NCBI GenBank assembly: GCA_964444915.1
Contig: CAYUIY010000015.1
Coordinates: 1-31,132 of the forward strand
Origin: Anaerorudis sp964444915
GTDB taxonomy: Bacteria > Bacteroidota > Bacteroidia > Bacteroidales > Dysgonomonadaceae
Direction of reading: 5' to 3'
Length of the DNA: 31,132 bases
Shown: positions 25,728-31,132 of the stretch, piece after piece
How the letters are laid out: every line of letters starts with the position of its first letter
How positions within the stretch are numbered: position 1 is the stretch's first letter
Made by a program: the position numbers and the translations under genes
Notes under the pieces: generated by a model
What the model was told of the DNA's origin: nothing
The model's input: the letters and a program-made list of their open reading frames with translations, nothing else
Database searches by the model: none

Positions 25728-27647
25728 ATGAAAAGATTAAGTCTACTATGCATCCTTCTGATATCGGTTCTATTTGTACACAAATTGCCGGCACAAAACA
25801 TCATAAATGTCACCACCCATAAGCGTGTATTCATAAACACCAACATGCAAGAAGGCAAAAAGTCGTTTTTCGGGTGGGGAGTTTTCCCGGGCACCAAAGA
25901 GGATGTTCGCAGAATCAAAATGCAAGTCACCTTAGGACACCCCGACTCTGCAGCCATTGCTCACTGGGACTACCTTGATTTTATTTATTTGCGTCGCACA
26001 GGCGGCAAAGCAGGCACAACCCACGATATCGAACTAAGTCGCTTAATCACACCCTACGGAAGCAGTTTTACCAACGACTGGAGTTTTACGTGGGAAGTAG
26101 ATGTCACCGACTTTGCATCGTTGCTCCGCGACAGTGTGGAAATCGAATACGTTCACTCCGGCTACGAACCCGACAAACTGGGTTGGTCGCTAACGGTAAA
26201 TTTCGAAATCCTTACCGGTCCCGCAATCGCCAATCCCATTTCCATTACCGAACTTTACAAAGGAGTTTTCCCTTACGGAGATATAAACGATCCCATCGAA
26301 AATTACCTCAAGCCGATCCCCGTCACATTTGCAGATGATGCCGCTTTTGGACGAATCCGGATTCAACACACGGGACACGGCTTCGGCCCCCCTGACGGTT
26401 GCAGCGAATTTTGCAGCCGATGGCGTGAAGTAATTTTCAACGGCAAAGTCATCGACAGAAGAGACCTTTGGAAAGATTGTGGCAGCAATCCGCTTTATCC
26501 ACAAGGCGGCACTTGGGTTTACGACCGAGGACATTGGTGTCCGGGAGATTTGCAAAACCCCGATTGTTATGAGGTAAAAGCCGATCCGAAAGAAAGCATC
26601 ATCGACATCGATATGATGCCCTATGTGGATTCGATAGGAGAAGTCGACGGGAAAGAAGCCATAACCGCCTATGTCATTCAATACAAACAACCCAATCGCC
26701 GTTTCGATGTGGCAATAGAAGAAATTGAGGCCCCAACGAACAAACAACTTTACGGCAGGCGTAACCCTTCCGTCTTCCGCCCGGTAATCCGATTCAGGAA
26801 CGTAGGGAGCGAACCGTTGAAAGAAGTCGAAATCAAATACGGCACAAAAGGATTCAAAAACAAATCGTACAAGTGGACAGGCCATTTGGGATTTTATGAA
26901 GAAACCACCCTTGTTTTGCCCGGCCCCATCGAATTCAACGAGGGAGAAAATGTTTTTGAAGTCGAATTGGTAAAACCAAACGGCAAAAAAGACCAATGGG
27001 CAGCCGATAATAGGATGTCCTCTACCTTCAAATCGCTCAAAACACTTCCGTTGGATTTCGTCGTAGCTTACAAAACCAACAAAAAGCCGGAAGAAAACCG
27101 ACTCTTCATCATCAACGAAAAGCAGGATACGGTATATCAACGAAATCCGCAACAATGCAAGCCCACCATGCTCTATACCGATACCGTACACCTGAAACCG
27201 GGATTGTATGAATTCGAATTGACGGACGAAGGAGGCGATGGACTTGAATTTTGGGCAGAGCCTCAACAAGGATACGGTTATTTGCGTTTTCTCGATACAG
27301 AAGGGAATATTCTGCACCATTTTATCAGTGATTGCGGAAACGGGCAATTCCTGGCATTCAAAGCCACTCCCGAAGCAAAGTTGGATTCCACTGTTTCACA
27401 AAACGCCTTTTTCATTTATCCGCGACGCACAAGAGATAAATTGGAATTGGATGCTTTCCTTAAAAGTCCCCAAAAACTGCGCGTACAATTTACCGCAGAT
27501 GAAGTCCCGGTTGAAATACACGAATATACCGACTTCAAATCAGGCACATTCGAATACAATATCGGTTATTTGCCAAAAGGAAGGTATATTGTAGAAATCT
27601 ATGTCGATGACGTATTAATTCACAAAGACCGCATCAATCGCGACTAA
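25728..27647 (+). CDS. Secreted PNGase F-like protein with a possible sorting tail
   Basis: The 639-residue protein resembles peptide-N-glycosidase F, which cleaves whole N-glycans from asparagine. The frame is open back to 25542, but the ATG at 25728 follows the promoter and gives a clean signal peptide (residues 1-23, ending LPAQ). The two-domain PNGase F core covers about 25-340. HWDYLDFIYLRR holds D81, matching catalytic D60 of Elizabethkingia PNGase F. GCSEFCSRW holds E227, matching E206 with identical spacing (146). CGSNP and DRGHWCPG are also conserved. The counterpart of E118 falls in YVHSGY and is not Glu. A further beta-rich region (about 340-560) follows. Residues 561-639 begin FFIYPRRTRDKLELD and end in LPKGRYIVEI plus a basic segment, like a divergent type IX secretion tail. 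Activity is therefore likely but not certain. Confidence 0.85.
   Translation: MKRLSLLCILLISVLFVHKLPAQNIINVTTHKRVFINTNMQEGKKSFFGWGVFPGTKEDVRRIKMQVTLGHPDSAAIAHWDYLDFIYLRRTGGKAGTTHDIELSRLITPYGSSFTNDWSFTWEVDVTDFASLLRDSVEIEYVHSGYEPDKLGWSLTVNFEILTGPAIANPISITELYKGVFPYGDINDPIENYLKPIPVTFADDAAFGRIRIQHTGHGFGPPDGCSEFCSRWREVIFNGKVIDRRDLWKDCGSNPLYPQGGTWVYDRGHWCPGDLQNPDCYEVKADPKESIIDIDMMPYVDSIGEVDGKEAITAYVIQYKQPNRRFDVAIEEIEAPTNKQLYGRRNPSVFRPVIRFRNVGSEPLKEVEIKYGTKGFKNKSYKWTGHLGFYEETTLVLPGPIEFNEGENVFEVELVKPNGKKDQWAADNRMSSTFKSLKTLPLDFVVAYKTNKKPEENRLFIINEKQDTVYQRNPQQCKPTMLYTDTVHLKPGLYEFELTDEGGDGLEFWAEPQQGYGYLRFLDTEGNILHHFISDCGNGQFLAFKATPEAKLDSTVSQNAFFIYPRRTRDKLELDAFLKSPQKLRVQFTADEVPVEIHEYTDFKSGTFEYNIGYLPKGRYIVEIYVDDVLIHKDRINRD
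27408..27644 (+). other. Possible T9SS type A sorting domain (C-terminus of the PNGase-like protein)
   Basis: The last 79 residues show the usual pattern of Bacteroidetes secretion tails: an opening IYPxxTxDKLxLD, a middle of short beta strands, then LPKGRYIVEIYVDD and a basic end (HKDRINRD). The canonical opening YPNP is replaced by YPRR. Resemblance is by pattern only; another small beta-sandwich is the alternative. Confidence 0.45.
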
Positions 27648-27670
27648 TCGTAACAAATTTGAAAAAAGAT

Positions 27671-29986
27671 ATGCATAAAATATTTTTCAGTATAACCATT
27701 CTCTCCTTTCTCCTGTTCTCACCAAGTCGTGCACAAAATAAAGTCAACATCATCCCTGTTCCTGTAAAAATGGAACTTACAGCAGATAGTTTTGTAATAG
27801 ACGAAACTACTTCTATCGACTACGATAAGAACGATACAAACTTGAAAGAATTGGCTAATTTTTTGGAAACGTATATCCAAGAGATTTCAGGCATCGAACT
27901 TCTACAAAATACAAAAGCGCAAAAGCGTATCCATTTTTCCTTGATAAAAGACAATGTATTGGGAACTGAAGGATATCGACTGCATGTAAATCATCAGGCA
28001 ATTACAATTCAAGCAAACACACATCACGGAATTTTCTATGGATTACAATCCCTCTTTCAAACCCTACCTCCCATCCGCACGAACGCTCTATTGAAAGTTC
28101 CGGGTTTAGACATTGAAGATTATCCAAGATTCAAATGGCGGGGCATGATGCTTGATGTAAGCCGTCATTTTTTTTCTCCCGAAACAATCAAACAATTTAT
28201 CGATTTACTTGCCACGTATAAATTCAACGTTTTTCATTGGCACTTGACAGATGATCCGGGTTGGCGTATAGAAATAAAAAAATATCCCAAACTTACAAAA
28301 GTAGGAGCTTGGCGAGTTGATCATCTCGATAAATTATGGGACGAAAGGCCTCCGGCAAAACCCGGAGAAGAAGCCACCTATGGAGGATTCTATACCCAGC
28401 AACAAATCAGAGAAATTGTGGCGTATGCCGAAAAAAGGAACATCACCATTGTTCCGGAAATCGAAATGCCTAGCCATTCTGTAGCCGCATTAGCAGCTTA
28501 TCCTCAATTATCTTGCACCGAACAACCGCAATTTGTAAATACCGGCGGCATCTATCCAAAAAATGTTCAAAGCGTTTACTGCCTAGGAAAAGAAGAGGTT
28601 TATACTTTTCTCGAAAACGTATTGAAAGAAGTCTTGGAATTGTTTCCTTCACAATACATCCATGTTGGTGGAGATGAAGTAAACAAGGCGCAATGGGAGC
28701 AATGTCCTCGTTGTCAACAACGAATCAAAGAAGAAGGATTGAGAAATGAAGATGAGCTTCAAGGTTATCTGATGAAAAGAATATCGATGTTTCTATCCCA
28801 ACATGGCAGAAAATTAATCGGTTGGGACGAGATTCTTGATGGGGGATTGAGCTCCGATGCCGCTGTCATGAGTTGGCGAGGAGAAGCCGGCGGAATAAAA
28901 GCAGCCAAAATGAAACACGAAGTTGTGATGGCTCCGGGGTCGCCTTGTTATTTTGATCACTATCAGTCGGGTCCCGAAGGGGAACCCGTAGCTATGGGTG
29001 GAATAAATACACTCAAAAATGTGTATGAATACGAGCCCATTCCCCCTTCCCTAACCCAAGAAGAAGCACACTATATCCTTGGAGCGCAAGCCAATGTATG
29101 GGCTGAATACATTTCATCGGTCAACAAATTAGAATACATGATATTGCCCAGGATGTTGGCTTTGTCTGAAGTAGTTTGGTCTCCTACGGGCAAAAGGGAT
29201 TGGGTAGATTTCAATCTCCGCCTCCGGGACCGTCATTTCAGAACTTTCGATCAAAAAGGATTTGTTTATCATGAAGGCAACAGTAAAGTCAACATCACGC
29301 CAATAGCTAAAAATGGTCGTCTATTGGTGAGTCTAAGCACCGAACGGATAGACGGAGAAATTATTTACACGCTCGACGGTTCAGAGCCCACCCTTAAAAG
29401 TAATAAGTATAAAGAACCCCTTGTTATCGCCTCTTCATGTGTATTGAAAGCCTATACCGTTGTCAACGGTAAGATTTTGGGCATCGTTCCGGCTTCCCAA
29501 CAATTCACCATTCACAAAGCCATTGGAAGAGAGGTCAACTACAAATATCCCGTAAGTCCTTATTATATGGCAGATGGCCCCAATTCTCTCACGGATGGTA
29601 TTCGAGGCACACTTAATGTGCAAAAATTTTGGCATGGCTTCAACGGTAGTGATATGGTTGCAACCATCGATTTAGAAAAAGAAATGGAAATCAGCAAGCT
29701 TACATTAGGTGTATTGCAAAAACGCAAAGATTGGATATTTCCCGCACGCTATGTGGAATTTGAGGTATCAGAAAATGGTAAAGATTTTATTTCGGTGGCT
29801 AAAATCAATTGTCCCATTGAAAAAACCGATGTTGAAGATCAAATTTTGGAATATACTGTCAAGCTAAACAACGTTACAGCCCGATACCTCAGGGTGTCGG
29901 CACGCAATTTTGGTGTTTGTCCAAAAGGACATCCCGGAGAAGGAAAACCCTCCTGGCTATTTGTAGATGAAATCATCGTAGAATAA
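27671..29986 (+). CDS. GH20 beta-N-acetylhexosaminidase, secreted
   Basis: The 771-residue enzyme removes terminal beta-GlcNAc or GalNAc by substrate-assisted catalysis. Order: signal peptide (1-21, ending SRAQ); GH20b N-terminal alpha/beta domain (about 25-140); GH20 barrel (about 145-500) with HWHLTDDPGWRIE from residue 189 and HVGGDE (331-336), where D335-E336 are the catalytic pair; a chitobiase-type C-terminal segment (IYTLDGSEPT); and a C-terminal discoidin-like (F5/8 type C) domain with TDGIRGT and EVSENGKDF. The frame also has a TTG at 27659 adding four residues; the ATG is preferred because it begins an ordinary signal peptide. The gene lies 23 bases after the PNGase-like gene and 15 bases before the CBM9-like gene, so the run looks like an operon. 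Confidence 0.94.
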   Translation: MHKIFFSITILSFLLFSPSRAQNKVNIIPVPVKMELTADSFVIDETTSIDYDKNDTNLKELANFLETYIQEISGIELLQNTKAQKRIHFSLIKDNVLGTEGYRLHVNHQAITIQANTHHGIFYGLQSLFQTLPPIRTNALLKVPGLDIEDYPRFKWRGMMLDVSRHFFSPETIKQFIDLLATYKFNVFHWHLTDDPGWRIEIKKYPKLTKVGAWRVDHLDKLWDERPPAKPGEEATYGGFYTQQQIREIVAYAEKRNITIVPEIEMPSHSVAALAAYPQLSCTEQPQFVNTGGIYPKNVQSVYCLGKEEVYTFLENVLKEVLELFPSQYIHVGGDEVNKAQWEQCPRCQQRIKEEGLRNEDELQGYLMKRISMFLSQHGRKLIGWDEILDGGLSSDAAVMSWRGEAGGIKAAKMKHEVVMAPGSPCYFDHYQSGPEGEPVAMGGINTLKNVYEYEPIPPSLTQEEAHYILGAQANVWAEYISSVNKLEYMILPRMLALSEVVWSPTGKRDWVDFNLRLRDRHFRTFDQKGFVYHEGNSKVNITPIAKNGRLLVSLSTERIDGEIIYTLDGSEPTLKSNKYKEPLVIASSCVLKAYTVVNGKILGIVPASQQFTIHKAIGREVNYKYPVSPYYMADGPNSLTDGIRGTLNVQKFWHGFNGSDMVATIDLEKEMEISKLTLGVLQKRKDWIFPARYVEFEVSENGKDFISVAKINCPIEKTDVEDQILEYTVKLNNVTARYLRVSARNFGVCPKGHPGEGKPSWLFVDEIIVE

Positions 29987-30001
29987 TTCAATAACAGAAA
30001 A

Positions 30002-30796
30002 ATGAAGTTGATTTTTATTACATTGTTCCATCTGCTGAGCAGCAGCTTTACCGGTAGGTCTTCGCCCACTGATATCCCGTTGCATTATGAATGTCACTAC
30101 ACGACAACCGCACCGCAAATCGATGGAATTTTAAATGACGAATGTTGGGAGAAAGCCCCTTGGACAGCCTCTTTTCAAGATATTCGCGGAAAAGATTTTC
30201 CAAAACCTACTTACGATACACGGGTAAAAATGCTTTGGGACGATCACTATTTTTACGTAGCCGCCTGTCTGGAAGAACCTCACATTCAAGGTACCATTAC
30301 CCAACGGGATGCCGTTATTTTTCATGACAACGATTTCGAAGTTTTTATCGATCCCGATGGCGACACTCATTTATACTACGAATTCGAAATGAATGCCCTT
30401 AATACCATTTGGGATTTATTGCTGGTCAAACCCTATCGTGAAGGAGGTCCCGCTCTCAATGGCTACGACGCCAAAGGTCTTCAATCGGCAGTGTACATCG
30501 ACGGCACCCTCAACGATCCTTCAGACACAGACAAAGCCTGGTATGTCGAAATTGCTTTTCCGCTCGATGTGCTTGCAGAATTGAACGGCAACAGGAAACC
30601 GGCGGTCGGAGATCAATGGAGAGTTAATTTCAGTCGTGTCGAATGGCATACCACAATTGTAAACGGCAAATACGTTAAAGAAAAAGATCCGATATCCGGC
30701 AAGATCTTACCGGAAGAAAACTGGGTATGGTCGCCTCAAGGAGTTGTAGACATGCATCGTCCCGAAATGTGGGGATATGTGCATTTTTCGAAATAA
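30002..30796 (+). CDS. Secreted CBM9-like carbohydrate-binding protein
   Basis: The 264-residue protein has a short signal peptide (about 1-17) and then one domain of the carbohydrate-binding family 9-like type. Recognisable parts are the opening PQIDGILNDECWEKAPWTASF, the RVKMLWDDHYFYVAACLEEP strand pair and RDAVIFHDNDFEVFIDPDGD, with acidic residues that may bind Ca2+. YYEFEMNALNTIWDLLL and a closing NFSRVEW-WSPQGVVDMHRPEMWG follow. Such proteins are common beside Bacteroidetes glycosidases. Binding of glycan is inferred from family, and the ligand is unknown. It follows GH20 by 15 bases and precedes the fucosidase by 59. Confidence 0.88.
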   Translation: MKLIFITLFHLLSSSFTGRSSPTDIPLHYECHYTTTAPQIDGILNDECWEKAPWTASFQDIRGKDFPKPTYDTRVKMLWDDHYFYVAACLEEPHIQGTITQRDAVIFHDNDFEVFIDPDGDTHLYYEFEMNALNTIWDLLLVKPYREGGPALNGYDAKGLQSAVYIDGTLNDPSDTDKAWYVEIAFPLDVLAELNGNRKPAVGDQWRVNFSRVEWHTTIVNGKYVKEKDPISGKILPEENWVWSPQGVVDMHRPEMWGYVHFSK

Positions 30797-30855
30797 AACA
30801 TTTCATAAAAATCCAACATCAGCTTGGTTTGATTAACCCATAAAAAAAACATATA

Positions 30856-31132
30856 ATGATGCGAAAAATCAATCTTCTTATTATGCTTTTGCTTCTTCTC
30901 TCCTTCTCTATTTTCTCACAGGAAAAACCGAAGAACACCGACAAGAGAATGGAAGGATTCAAAGACGCCAAATTGGGCATCTTCGTCCACTACGGTATCT
31001 ATGCCGTAAACGGAATAGACGAATCGTGGTCGTTTCACAACGGCTATATCACCTACGACGATTACATGAAACAATTGAAGGGTTTTACCGCTTCGAACTA
31101 CGATGCCGAAAATTGGGTAAAACTCTTCAAAG
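30856..31132 (+). CDS. GH29 alpha-L-fucosidase, N-terminal part (cut by window edge)
   Basis: The first 92 codons of a secreted protein are present. A signal peptide (about 1-21, ending IFSQ) is followed by MEGFKDAKLGIFVHYGIYAVNG (about 31-52), the opening strand of GH29 alpha-fucosidases, usually KFGIFxHWGxYSVP. DESWSFHNGYITYDDYMKQ and NYDAENWVKLFK continue the match. The nucleophile region lies beyond the window. Two adjacent ATGs (30856 and 30859) are possible starts. Its place after PNGase-like, GH20 and CBM9-like genes fits removal of fucose from N-glycans. Confidence 0.85.
   Translation, partial: MMRKINLLIMLLLLLSFSIFSQEKPKNTDKRMEGFKDAKLGIFVHYGIYAVNGIDESWSFHNGYITYDDYMKQLKGFTASNYDAENWVKLFK

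Noticed and set aside
26190..27347. 385-codon open frame on the minus strand opposite the PNGase-like gene
   Set aside because: No recognisable family, no start signal, and the plus-strand frame carries conserved PNGase F residues throughout.

Overview
The window looks like chromosomal DNA of an anaerobic Bacteroidales bacterium. A Dysgonomonadaceae/Porphyromonadaceae-like genus is plausible, but the genus cannot be fixed from sequence alone. The grounds are moderate-to-low GC, promoters of the Bacteroidetes type (TTTG, about 19-20 nt, TAnnTTTG), few Shine-Dalgarno sites, a complete Na+-pumping NQR, a DUF4837 lipoprotein, and abundant secreted glycan hydrolases.

Layout. (1) Positions 1-126, minus strand: the 5' end of a group IIC intron (running off the left edge) placed directly behind an intrinsic terminator. 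(2) 257-4022, minus strand: a two-gene mannosidase operon, GH125 then GH92. (3) 4289-10292, plus strand: nqrABCDEF, the sodium-translocating NADH:quinone reductase. (4) 10334-22150, plus strand: one long branched-chain amino acid operon, leuA-leuC-leuD-cimA-leuB-ilvD-ilvB-ilvN-ilvC. Its 290-nt leader holds a promoter with an 18-bp palindrome, a 23-codon leader peptide packed with Ile/Leu/Val codons, and a terminator/antiterminator switch. (5) 22176-22211: a shared terminator between convergent operons. (6) 22268-25570, minus strand: rlmN - DUF4837 lipoprotein - pdxA. (7) 25728 to the right edge, plus strand: a PNGase F-like protein, a GH20 hexosaminidase, a CBM9-like secreted protein and the start of a GH29 alpha-fucosidase.

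How it works together. The amino acid operon encodes all steps to the 2-oxo acids of Leu, Val and Ile except the final transamination. Its second IPMS-family enzyme closely resembles Leptospira citramalate synthase, so isoleucine is probably made from pyruvate and acetyl-CoA without threonine deaminase, with LeuCDB shared between the Leu and Ile branches. The leader reads as a ribosome-mediated attenuator that responds to charged Ile/Leu/Val tRNAs. The carbohydrate genes at the two ends fit host-type N-glycan breakdown: PNGase-like release, hexosaminidase and fucosidase trimming, and alpha-mannosidases (GH92, GH125). No rRNA, tRNA, CRISPR array or transposase gene was seen. No stretch over 300 bases lacks a gene; the shorter gaps are described under the features they contain.
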